Source: UBA2834 sp963623365 (GTDB lineage: Bacteria > Patescibacteriota > Saccharimonadia > Saccharimonadales > Saccharimonadaceae). From it: a DNA stretch of 64,000 nt. The stretch covers positions 1-64,000 of the forward strand of contig CAVFJY010000004.1 of NCBI GenBank assembly GCA_963623365.1, given 5' to 3'. A program made the position numbers and the translations under genes. The notes beneath the pieces were generated by a model, which was given only the letters and a program-made list of their open reading frames with translations, was not told the origin of the DNA and searched no databases. Shown here piece after piece: positions 18,337 to 26,546 of the stretch (position 1 is its first letter; the number at the start of each line of letters is the position of its first letter).

Positions 18337-19041
18337 ATGAAGAAAAGAATCGCTATTTTAGTTGTGTTTTTACTTATCCTCTGCCTCACCCTCGTTGGTT
18401 GTGGGCAGAGAAGCACGGACGACAAGACCTACGACGTTGGATCGACGGACAGCACCGAGCAATCGGAGCAGGACGGGCAAGATGGACAGGATGCGCCAAT
18501 CAGCAATACTGACGATGTCGACGATGCCGACGATTTCAGCTCAAACACTTCCATCTCGGGCATAAAGAACGCTGACGGAACTTATACGCATGATTTAGAC
18601 GGCGTTAAAATAACACTAAAAACTAATATCAGTGACTATATCCATGACGGCAACGTATTCTACTACGATGAGATTGCCGAAGACCTCGGTTGGCATTTTA
18701 AAGACCCATCATATGAAGGCGATCCGAACATTGCAGGCCGCTTCTGGGATGACGATAATACCTACTATGTTATGTTCGACAAGTGTAATGACCATTCCTA
18801 TTATTACATATATTGTGCATACACTACAGACAACGCAGCTTTAGTCATCTTTAAACGCTACGACCGAGAAGACCCGGACACAATCACCTACCAAGTTAAT
18901 CCGAACGGCCGCTACAATGTGAACTACGAGCAAATCGCCCTAATGACATATTTGCTTGAGAACATGAAGGATAATCCCGATTTTGATCCAATTTACGAAA
19001 TTCGCCCCGACACCCCCGGTACTTGGACGATCTATAAGTAA
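18337..19041 (+). CDS. Secreted lipoprotein of unknown function
   Basis: A 234-aa protein with a classic lipoprotein signal: MKKR, a hydrophobic core (residues 5-20) and lipobox L-V-G-C with Cys22. An acidic, low-complexity linker (residues ~25-70, many D, Q, S) follows, then a compact domain rich in Tyr and Asp (ADGTYTHDLDGVKITLKTNI start). I do not recognise the domain. It is preceded by a strong AAAGGAGGGG ribosome binding site and followed by a bidirectional terminator, so it is a single-gene unit. Confidence 0.8.
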   Translation: MKKRIAILVVFLLILCLTLVGCGQRSTDDKTYDVGSTDSTEQSEQDGQDGQDAPISNTDDVDDADDFSSNTSISGIKNADGTYTHDLDGVKITLKTNISDYIHDGNVFYYDEIAEDLGWHFKDPSYEGDPNIAGRFWDDDNTYYVMFDKCNDHSYYYIYCAYTTDNAALVIFKRYDREDPDTITYQVNPNGRYNVNYEQIALMTYLLENMKDNPDFDPIYEIRPDTPGTWTIYK

Positions 19042-19057
19042 GTAAAAGCCAGCCCTA

Positions 19058-19082
19058 AATACGCCTCAGTTTGAGGCGTATT
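19058..19082. terminator. Bidirectional terminator
   Basis: AATACGCCTCA and TGAGGCGTATT form a perfect 11-bp stem with a 3-base loop, with a short T-run on each side. It separates the converging lipoprotein and 1039-aa genes. Confidence 0.85.
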
Positions 19083-19083
19083 T

Positions 19084-22000
19084 TCAATTTCCTATAGCGA
19101 ATTCATTGCGCATAGAAAGATTAAATACACTTCGTCTAGAATCATAATTCTCTACTTCAATATCTTGATTCTCGCGAATAGCCACTCTGGATTCATCGTC
19201 ATTGTCAGTCACTTTATATGGATACATATCCGATGGATCATACTGCGCCAACCACAGAAGCCCCTCCATGGTATCCATGACCTTGGCAAGATATTCTTTA
19301 GTCACACCCATTCTCGATGCCAGAACACCTTCATAAGAATCATCAATCGGATGTTCTTCGTAATAATTCTCTAAAGCGACCGTCACCGACGATTTTTCAA
19401 TAATACCTTCGTTTTCAGCAATGCGCTGATCTTCGATATAGCGCTGGTAATATGATGCTTCTTCCCACGTAAATGCATTGCTGCCAATTCCATCCCCAGA
19501 ATTTTTCGTAACGCAAGCTTCGCCAGTCACATATCCAATCTTATTAAAAATATTAGTACTCTGTAAGACATCGGCGACTCCACCCCAAATTGGCAGTGCG
19601 CCTTCTAGCGTGCCCGCACCGGAATCAATGGCGTTACCGATATTTTGATCGGCCACACCGAAGTTCGACGTACGTTGACTGCAATACACAATATATTCCA
19701 TTAATCGACTACCACCAGCATCCGGCTCAGTAGCTGTATTAATCTTCGGGTTATCTTCATCATCACTCAACACGAAATTCTCGCCTGAGCCCAATTCCGA
19801 GACCTTATATATCACTTCAGCCGGATCTTCATCCATCGTCGACAAATCCGTAATAAAGTAAGGGTTACAGAACGCATCGCCAACTGCGCCAATTGAAGCG
19901 AGTTCAGGGCAAGTAGATTCTGTATTTTTTGCCGCCTCTTCTGCCGTCGTAGCCGCTGTCACCGCAGAAGCGCCCGGTATCAAAGATGAAATTGATTTCC
20001 CCACCAACGAGCTCACATTAGTAATCCCACTCATAATCGAACCAGTTTGCGTTAATACCGGAACGGATTTTGACAATAGATCCCCCATAAAAGTATACGG
20101 CGACGATGCGTCAAATGGGCTCAGGGTCTCCCGCTCATATCTTGCCACATCCGCTATATATACCTCTTGCTGCTTCAGATAAGTAATCAAAGTTTCTTTA
20201 CTGGCAACCGACCCGCCACCGTACTGATGATTCTGCCCCATATACATATTTGCACCAGAAACCAATGCATTGCCAAAATCCTCGCCACCAATATCTGCCG
20301 CTAAGTCCCTAGTAAGCATTGTAGCCGCCTTTGGAACCAAATATTGCCCAACAAAGCTAGTTACCATACCGACTATACTCGAGAAGGCGGCCGAAACGAC
20401 AATTTCTTTACCTATATTAAAGGCGATATTTCCTAATAGCGGTAAACAAGCAAGACCAAGAGTCTCTGCTCCCCCGCCAATACAAGCCACTAGCTCGGCA
20501 GCATAGCCAGCAGTCTTAGCAACATCAACGCCTGCGCTTACAAGTCCCGCAGCAATCTTCGAGACCAAACAAGTACTGTAAGAAGCCAAATTGCCACCAA
20601 AGTGACTTAATACCTGAGTGATTCCATCTGTCAGATTAAAGCTATTTACGCTTGGATCCGAATCGTCAACGGCGGTATTGCCATATAATGCACTAATTGC
20701 ATTTGCCTCCATGGCACTTCCATCGCTGGAAGTAGTGCCGCCGTCACCATTTGCAGTATTATAGGTCGTCTTCTTTTTCGTAGTCAGGCTATTAGCAATA
20801 TCATTGATTGGCGAGCTCTTAGAATCCTCTATCTGCCCTTTTTGTATTCCTTCGAAAACTGTAGTCGCCACTCGCAATACTTGAAGCGCTTCATTGGCCA
20901 TGATGAGTAAATTAATAGCACCAACTATATTCGTCACAAAACAAATCGTTCCAGAAATTTTACCAGCAACTTTTACAGATTTTTGACCAATTCCGTCAGC
21001 AAAATCCAGCAACTTCGTTGATATTTCACTTGCAGACGATCCGCGTTTTATGCTTACCGAAGTTCCGTCGCCATCTTCAAGCTTCGCAACATCTTTCGTC
21101 GTATCGGTGCCGTCATCATTTTTAGTGGTCTCTTCTTCTGAACGAAGCCCTCCACCACCGGTACTGCCAGAGACATCGTCTCCACCTACCGCACTCTTTA
21201 CCGTACCTTCATATTCGGCTTTTGAATCATCGCCGCCAGTGCTAAAATCTGAAAATCTATTCCTCATTACACTAATCTTTGTCAAGAAACCGCCAGTTAG
21301 ATTATCGAACCAGCTCCCCAATGACTGTCGCCAGGTTTTTGTACCCTCATAGTAGCTATTACGAAAGCCCGAATCTGTCTCGTACAATTCGTCAATCGTA
21401 ATTCTTCCGTTTTTTGCCTGTGCCTTATCCGCCACAATCTCGACTTCATTACCATCCGCATTCGTGTAACGCATAATCTGGTTCCCAGCACCGTCCGACA
21501 CGACATTAATGCCGCTCTTTTTGAGTTTAGCCGCTTGACGTTTTGAGATCTTAAAGTAATTTTCATCAGAACCAGTTGCTAATTGATATATCTTCGAGTG
21601 TTGTTTTACGAAATCTTGAGCCTCTGCGCTCACATTACGACTCTCAGAGTGCATTTGCCATTTAGTAAATCTAGACGAACGCGCATAATTACTCACGCTA
21701 ATCGAATCAAAATTTCCAATAAATTGGTTAATCAGACTAATCGGCATCGCCATCTGGCCAAAGAAAGACAACGCGCCAAAGCCAGCCACGCCGCCACCCG
21801 CAACCAGCGCCGGCATCATTTTCTTCATCAAGCTTCTCGCCGAGAATTTACTCTTGCCCTTAGCCTGCTCATTATCGCTCCGCCCCGACACCATATTCTT
21901 AAAGCTCGACGTTGGCGAGCTAAAGCCAGATTTTATATTATTTTCCGACTCGCGCGCACCCAAAATTCCGTCGCCTTTTTGGTCCAACATCTTCGCTGCG

Positions 22001-22203
22001 CCTTGTTCACCATCGCGCAAACCGTTCGCCGCCCGCGAATTGCGGTCAAATACGTTATGGTAATGTTCGTCTCCTACATTACCTTTCGTAAACTTACCGT
22101 CGTCTTCCGAATAAGATTGTTCGGACGGGAAAGAATCCGTCGCACCGTCTGCGTTGACGTTTTCCTGATTCTGCAATTCTTCGCTAGATCTTCGTCCGAA
22201 CAT
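19084..22203 (-). CDS. Large membrane protein of unknown function (1039 aa)
   Basis: Residues 1-~125 are hydrophilic and low-complexity (rich in N, D, E, S, G). A hydrophobic segment at ~128-165 (ALVAGGGVAGFGALSFFGQM) is followed by a soluble region to ~400, then further hydrophobic stretches (ICFVTNIVGAINLLIMANEA; LACLPLLGNIAFNIG; AAFSSIVGMVTSFVG) and a C-terminal soluble part with several cysteines. No family is recognised. The architecture resembles large VirB6-like or other secretion-linked proteins encoded beside T4SS-like genes in Saccharibacteria, but no VirB4 or other T4SS gene lies in the window, so this is only a hint. The start is the ATG at 22203, after an A-rich leader. Confidence 0.65.
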   Translation of the reverse strand: MFGRRSSEELQNQENVNADGATDSFPSEQSYSEDDGKFTKGNVGDEHYHNVFDRNSRAANGLRDGEQGAAKMLDQKGDGILGARESENNIKSGFSSPTSSFKNMVSGRSDNEQAKGKSKFSARSLMKKMMPALVAGGGVAGFGALSFFGQMAMPISLINQFIGNFDSISVSNYARSSRFTKWQMHSESRNVSAEAQDFVKQHSKIYQLATGSDENYFKISKRQAAKLKKSGINVVSDGAGNQIMRYTNADGNEVEIVADKAQAKNGRITIDELYETDSGFRNSYYEGTKTWRQSLGSWFDNLTGGFLTKISVMRNRFSDFSTGGDDSKAEYEGTVKSAVGGDDVSGSTGGGGLRSEEETTKNDDGTDTTKDVAKLEDGDGTSVSIKRGSSASEISTKLLDFADGIGQKSVKVAGKISGTICFVTNIVGAINLLIMANEALQVLRVATTVFEGIQKGQIEDSKSSPINDIANSLTTKKKTTYNTANGDGGTTSSDGSAMEANAISALYGNTAVDDSDPSVNSFNLTDGITQVLSHFGGNLASYSTCLVSKIAAGLVSAGVDVAKTAGYAAELVACIGGGAETLGLACLPLLGNIAFNIGKEIVVSAAFSSIVGMVTSFVGQYLVPKAATMLTRDLAADIGGEDFGNALVSGANMYMGQNHQYGGGSVASKETLITYLKQQEVYIADVARYERETLSPFDASSPYTFMGDLLSKSVPVLTQTGSIMSGITNVSSLVGKSISSLIPGASAVTAATTAEEAAKNTESTCPELASIGAVGDAFCNPYFITDLSTMDEDPAEVIYKVSELGSGENFVLSDDEDNPKINTATEPDAGGSRLMEYIVYCSQRTSNFGVADQNIGNAIDSGAGTLEGALPIWGGVADVLQSTNIFNKIGYVTGEACVTKNSGDGIGSNAFTWEEASYYQRYIEDQRIAENEGIIEKSSVTVALENYYEEHPIDDSYEGVLASRMGVTKEYLAKVMDTMEGLLWLAQYDPSDMYPYKVTDNDDESRVAIRENQDIEVENYDSRRSVFNLSMRNEFAIGN

Positions 22204-22334
22204 ACTGGTTTTTCTTTTAACCCTATTAAAGCATAAGTGCCATTTAAATTAAAGCCGGTCTATGTTTCGATCTGCCAAACGGTACGGCAGTATTATCCAG
22301 CTCTCTACTTCTACATATTGTCCAGGTCTCTATA

Positions 22335-22793
22335 TCATTTTTTATAATCCCACCTCGTACGCATCTTTACGCCGTTGGCTTTTAGTCTACGACTGACGGT
22401 GTTATCCGACATAGAATATCTTTCAGCTAGTTGTTTAGTCGTCCAGCCTAATTCATATAGCTTAATGGCTTCTTCAAGATTTATTTTTTCGATAGAGACC
22501 TTAATGCCCTGCTTTCTGAGACTATTGGCAATGGTGTTGCGATGGCAGTTGAATTCTTTTGCTAACTCATAGGTCGACTCGCCCTGTTGATATTTCGTGA
22601 CGATTTGTTCTATTTCTTCAGGACTGAAATGTTTTTGCTGTTGCTTGATGGTCTTTACGATAAAATTAGGGTCATAAGATAAATCTGTGACATTTGGATC
22701 GACTGGCTGATTTACAGTGATGGAATGGGACTCCTTGATATTATCCAGGATTATTCTGTAATTCTTCGAGTTAATCTCCGATAGTCCCACCAC
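22335..22793 (-). CDS. Stand-alone tandem HTH protein, paralogue of the recombinase tail
   Basis: A 152-aa protein whose two halves carry HTH units: EEIEQIVTKYQQGESTYELA… (~55-90) and EEAIKLYELGWTTKQLAERY… (~105-140). Residue for residue it follows the last ~150 residues of the serine recombinase at 15179, including V-G-L-S near the N-terminus, KYQxGxSTYELAKEFxCHRxTI, and the W-x-Y-x-K-K end. The GTG at 22793 is the likely start, but the frame stays open to about 22860, so it may be the 3' remnant of a second recombinase. A stem with a T-run (22806-22835) sits just upstream. Confidence 0.7.
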   Translation of the reverse strand: MVGLSEINSKNYRIILDNIKESHSITVNQPVDPNVTDLSYDPNFIVKTIKQQQKHFSPEEIEQIVTKYQQGESTYELAKEFNCHRNTIANSLRKQGIKVSIEKINLEEAIKLYELGWTTKQLAERYSMSDNTVSRRLKANGVKMRTRWDYKK

Positions 22794-22803
22794 AAGATAA
22801 TCA

Positions 22804-22835
22804 AACTCACTAGAAAATAGTGAGTGTTTTTTGCG
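22804..22835 (+). terminator. Stem-loop with T-run at the 5' edge of the HTH gene
   Basis: ACTCACTA and TAGTGAGT form an 8-bp stem with loop GAAAA, followed on the plus strand by GTTTTTTG. No plus-strand gene ends here, so its role as a terminator is uncertain; it may instead lie in the leader of the minus-strand HTH gene. Confidence 0.4.
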
Positions 22836-23066
22836 ATCAAGAATTCGGTATCTCTGCAGATATTATTAAAGTCTACGTAGGGATATTAAAAAAATGACTT
22901 GCTAATTTTGTTTACCATAAGCGTCATTGAATTAATAGGAACGTGAGACAAATAAGCGAGTTATAGTCCCCTAACAATTTGGATTATTGTATAAACCTTA
23001 CTTAGGGGTTTACGTGTCTATATTAGCAAGAATCGCATTTAAAGTCTAGCTTTAGGATTTTTCTAC
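22836..23066. other. Non-coding stretch with competing inverted repeats
   Basis: No gene is visible. CCCCTAA (22968-22974) can pair with TTAGGGG (23002-23008), and TAAACC (22992-22997) with GGTTTA (23007-23012). The two pairings share bases and cannot form together. The function is unknown. Confidence 0.35.
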
Positions 23067-23095
23067 TTTACAAACAATCGCAAAAAGCCTAAAAT
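23067..23095 (+). promoter_or_regulatory. Promoter of the surface-protein gene
   Basis: TTTACA (23067-23072) and TAAAAT (23090-23095) with a 17-bp spacer. The predicted start near 23102 places the hairpin at 23112 almost at the 5' end of the mRNA. Confidence 0.65.
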
Positions 23096-23111
23096 AAGCT
23101 TTAGAGTTGTG

Positions 23112-23141
23112 GAGTTACTCAAACAAAAAAAGGAGTAACTC
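23112..23141 (+). promoter_or_regulatory. Hairpin sequestering the ribosome binding site
   Basis: GAGTTACTC (23112-23120) and GAGTAACTC (23133-23141) are perfect inverted repeats. The Shine-Dalgarno AAAGGAG (23129-23135) overlaps the right arm, so folding would hide GAG from the ribosome. The stem lies 5 bases before the ATG at 23146. Confidence 0.6.
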
Positions 23142-23145
23142 AAAA

Positions 23146-24660
23146 ATGAAAAAACGAAAACAAACAAGCAAAATAAAAAGAGTCGCCTTGGCGTTAATCT
23201 GTCTGACATTGGTGCTGGGCTGGATGTCGAGCAATTTTAGCGTAGTCGCGGCGACGAATAAAATTCTTGTCTCAGACAATGATGGCGACAATGCGATTTC
23301 AATTGGCGACAAATTCTGTATTGGCGAGGAATGTTTTTATGTAACAAAAAATGCCAACGGGAAGATTTCGGCGTTGGCGGAATATAACTTATATGTCGGT
23401 GCTAATTATAGCAAGATTGTATTGGATATTAATAATACCTTCATACGTTACCGTTGTAAGACGGAAGATGTTTCGTCCTGTTACACGAATGTGGCCTATT
23501 ATTTTGATGGGCAAGAAATTGACGGCTATTATGAGTGGGAGAAGATGATTTTTGACAAATATAGCGAGAATTTTATTAGTACAGAGGTTTATGGTGATGT
23601 TTATGTTTGGAACAATTTACTTTTTCGCAATATGACTTATATATTATATCCATATATTGAAATTACCGAAGAGACCGAGGGCTATGCGCTACAAAATGAG
23701 CTTGCGCGCGGCGTTAATGGCGAAAAAGGTAATGCAACTTATCCAATTTATGCAACGGTGCGAATTCATGAAAATAGAAAAGACTCAGCGGATTTATATA
23801 AAAAAGGTTATATGAATTTTGATTTAGTAAACGATAGTTATTTGACGAAGGTTTTTAGCGAATATGAAACAATATTGAGCGATAGTGGCTATGTTGTGGA
23901 TAGTGTTGATATGTTTAATATTGAAGATATTGAAGAATTAGTATATGCGATTAGTGGTAAAGAGTTGCCTTTAATTGACTGGTATGACGAATCACTAAAG
24001 ACTGAACAGATTGGAGATGATGATGAAAAATACGTGCGGCTAGGTGATCTAACGCAATATCTCTCGAATAGTTATGCTTGGATTTGGAATACGACTTATT
24101 GGCTAAAAACCGCCGTCGGCACGAGCCTAAAAGATTATGATTATTGGAATACTCCAACATACTTTATCTCGACTGCAGGCGATTTATGCTATGCGGATAG
24201 TTGCCGTAATTCGATCCCGCGTGCAGGTGTGCGTCCCGTAATTACGATGACGGCAAATCAATTCGAATTGAACCGCATAGATATTAATGGCACAATAAAC
24301 TGGATGGATAATGGCGATGCGTCGAAGCGCCGGCCGCTCAAGGCGATGATTCGGTTGTATCGAAACGGCATTGAAATTGATAACGTGGCAGCAACTAAGG
24401 GTGATGCGGACGATCTTTGGCATTTTGCGTTTACTAATCTGCCGAAATTTGATGCGAAGGGCGAATTGTATACTTACACGATTTCGCAGGACGATATTGC
24501 GGATTATGATTCCATGATTACAAGTTTCGATATCGTGAATGAATATAATTCGGGGCCGGTTAATCCGAGTACCGATGTGGGTAATCCAACAAAATATGCT
24601 TGGTTGATTGTGGCGATTAGTATCGGCGTGGTAGGATTGGCGCGTAAATCGAGAAGATAA
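23146..24660 (+). CDS. Secreted, C-terminally anchored surface protein with DUF6273-like and Cna-B-like domains
   Basis: About 504 aa. A basic N-terminus (KKRKQTSKIKR) and hydrophobic core (VALALICLTLVLGWMSS) form a signal peptide. The middle is rich in Asp, Tyr and Asn; its end (YWLKTA… YFISTAGDLCY… RAGVRPVITM) resembles the DUF6273/surface domain seen in Gram-positive cell-wall proteins. A Cna-B-like beta domain follows (GTINWMDNGD…RPLKAMIRLYRNG…). The end, A-W-L-I-V-A-I-S-I-G-V-V-G-L-A-R-K-S-R-R, is a membrane anchor with a basic tail and no LPxTG. The ATG at 23146 is chosen because the Shine-Dalgarno AAAGGAG lies 10 bases upstream. Confidence 0.8.
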   Translation: MKKRKQTSKIKRVALALICLTLVLGWMSSNFSVVAATNKILVSDNDGDNAISIGDKFCIGEECFYVTKNANGKISALAEYNLYVGANYSKIVLDINNTFIRYRCKTEDVSSCYTNVAYYFDGQEIDGYYEWEKMIFDKYSENFISTEVYGDVYVWNNLLFRNMTYILYPYIEITEETEGYALQNELARGVNGEKGNATYPIYATVRIHENRKDSADLYKKGYMNFDLVNDSYLTKVFSEYETILSDSGYVVDSVDMFNIEDIEELVYAISGKELPLIDWYDESLKTEQIGDDDEKYVRLGDLTQYLSNSYAWIWNTTYWLKTAVGTSLKDYDYWNTPTYFISTAGDLCYADSCRNSIPRAGVRPVITMTANQFELNRIDINGTINWMDNGDASKRRPLKAMIRLYRNGIEIDNVAATKGDADDLWHFAFTNLPKFDAKGELYTYTISQDDIADYDSMITSFDIVNEYNSGPVNPSTDVGNPTKYAWLIVAISIGVVGLARKSRR

Positions 24661-24681
24661 AAATCAAAATAAAAATAAAAA

Positions 24682-24703
24682 GCCACCCATGATTATGGGT
24701 GGC
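24682..24703. terminator. Stem-loop after the surface-protein gene
   Basis: A perfect 9-bp stem GCCACCCAT/ATGGGTGGC with a 4-base loop. The T-run lies on the minus strand, while the plus-strand side is GATTCC. It is probably the transcript end of the upstream gene despite lacking a U-tract. Confidence 0.5.
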
Positions 24704-24798
24704 GATTCCTGGTCTATAGATTTTTAGCTTTATTTCAGAAAAATTGTCCTTATGGTTATATAATATAAAAAATACTAAATAAATGAGGAAATACGCCT

Positions 24799-25383
24799 AT
24801 GCCGAAGAATGTTACGAATGATAAAAGTCGAGGATTTACGATCATTGAAGTGGTATTGGTTTTGGCGATTGCGGGTTTAATTTTCTTGATGGTTTTTATT
24901 GCCCTGCCGGCACTGCGCGCATCACAGCGTGACACGCAGCGACGGAACGATTCAACCATTATTGCGGCGGCAGTGCGCAGTTATATGAAAAATAATCGCG
25001 GCAATGTACCTAGGACTACGAGTATTGTGGCTAAGACCGAAGAAACAGACGAGGGGACTACAAAGACTTACCAAGCGAATAATGTGGCGGGCACGACCTT
25101 CGCAAAATATTTAGTTGATCTTGAAGCGGGGGGTGTAACTAGTACGATTACTGTAAATAATGTCGAGAAAGATACTGTGCGACTTCGCTTCAAGAATTTG
25201 GCCGATGCGCGCCAACGAAAAGATTATGATACGGTTTGGGTAATTACGGGTACTAAATGCCCAGAAGATGGCAACGAGCTAGATTATGGTACTAGCGACG
25301 ATTTCTTAATTACTGCTCATCGTTCAGACGTGGCGATTGTGCGATTTTTGGAAAAAGGTGGCTGGTATTGTTTGGAAGTTTAA
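24799..25383 (+). CDS. Type IV pilin-like protein
   Basis: A 194-aa protein with a prepilin signature: the short basic leader ends in S-R-G, followed by F-T-I-I-E-V-V-L-V-L-A-I-A-G-L-I with Glu at +5, as in class III-type signal peptides cleaved by a PilD-like peptidase. An N-terminal hydrophobic helix precedes a globular C-terminal region with two cysteines (T-K-C-P and W-Y-C-L) that could form a disulfide. No other pilus gene is in the window. A TATAAT at ~24761 and a GAGG site precede the start. Confidence 0.85.
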   Translation: MPKNVTNDKSRGFTIIEVVLVLAIAGLIFLMVFIALPALRASQRDTQRRNDSTIIAAAVRSYMKNNRGNVPRTTSIVAKTEETDEGTTKTYQANNVAGTTFAKYLVDLEAGGVTSTITVNNVEKDTVRLRFKNLADARQRKDYDTVWVITGTKCPEDGNELDYGTSDDFLITAHRSDVAIVRFLEKGGWYCLEV

Positions 25384-25422
25384 GCCAAAGCTGAATGTTG
25401 GCTTTAAATTCTCCTAGATTAG

Positions 25423-25431
25423 TGTTAATAT
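25423..25431 (+). promoter_or_regulatory. Extended -10 next to the wecB-like start
   Basis: TG-T-TAATAT, 7 bases before the ATG at 25439; predicts a leaderless mRNA. Confidence 0.5.
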
Positions 25432-25438
25432 AAAAAAC

Positions 25439-26546
25439 ATGAAGAAAATACTATCGGTTTTTGGTACGCGGCCAGAAGCGATTAAGATGGCGCCTGTTGT
25501 TAAAGAATTAGAAGCGCGCAAGAATATAGAATCGATAGTCTGTGTAACGGCGCAGCATCGCGCGATGCTCGACCAAGTGTTAGAAATTTTTAAAATTTGA
25601 CCAGATTATGATCTTGACATTATGCGCCCTGGACAGACTTTGTCTTATATTACGGCGGAGGTATTGAAAGGGATTGAAGAGGTTATTGATAAAGAGCGGC
25701 CAGACGTGGTGCTAGTGCATGGCGATACGACAACAGCATTGGCGGCAGCGCTGGCGGCCTTTTATCAACAGGTAAAGATTGGACATGTGGAAGCAGGGCT
25801 GAGAACCTATGATAAATATTCGCCATTTCCGGAGGAGATAAATCGACAGGTGATTGACCGTGTGGCGGATTATTTATTTGCGCCAACAACTGCGAGTAAA
25901 ATGAATTTGGCGGAAAAACTTAATCGTGGACAGAAGATATTTGTGACGGGCAATACGGCGATTGATGCGCTGTATACGACGGTGAGCGAAGAATACGATA
26001 ATGCGGTGCTTAATTGGGGGGCAGGCTAATGTTTGCCTGATTTTAGTAACCGTTCATCGCCGCGAGAATCTTGGTAAACCGATGCGGCGAATTTTTGCGG
26101 CAATTCGCAGAATTGTGGATGAATTTGAGGATGTGCGCGTAATTTATCCTGTGCATTTGAATCCGCAAATAAAGACTGTGGCACAAGAAATTTTGGGCGG
26201 ACATGAGCGGATTCGCTTGATTGAGCCGCTAGATGTACTGGATTTTCATAACTTCATGAAAAGAGCAGACTTTATTATGTCGGATAGTGGCGGTGTTCAG
26301 GAAGAAGCGCCGGCACTGGGCAAACCGGTATTAGTTTTGCGCGATACGACAGAAAGGCCGGAGGGGATTGCGGCAGGAACATTAAAATTAGTTGGTACGG
26401 ATACGGAGAAAATTTATCATTATGCAAAAAAACTGCTAAGGGATGCGGATTTTTATTGTAAAATGGCGCAAGCGAAAAATCCTTATGGCGATGGTTTTGC
26501 GAGTAAATATATTGTCGATGCATTATTAGAGGAGGAAGATGACTAG
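25439..26546 (+). pseudogene. wecB: UDP-N-acetylglucosamine 2-epimerase, disrupted
   Basis: Across three frames the sequence encodes a WecB-like epimerase (UDP-GlcNAc to UDP-ManNAc): MKKILSVFGTRPEAIKMAPV, then GQTLSYIT, HGDTTTALAAALAAF, H-V-E-A-G-L-R-T, F-P-E-E-I-N-R, then V-H-R-R-E-N-L-G, S-D-S-G-G-V-Q-E-E-A. Two lesions break it. An in-frame TGA lies at 25598-25600 (codon 54, between F-K-I and P-D-Y-D). A +1 frameshift occurs in a G6 run at 26016-26021; removing one G joins N-W-G to Q-A-N-V…LVTVHRREN. All catalytic motifs are otherwise present, so decay would be recent, or the lesions are assembly errors. The 3' end overlaps the next glycosyltransferase gene. Confidence 0.85.
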
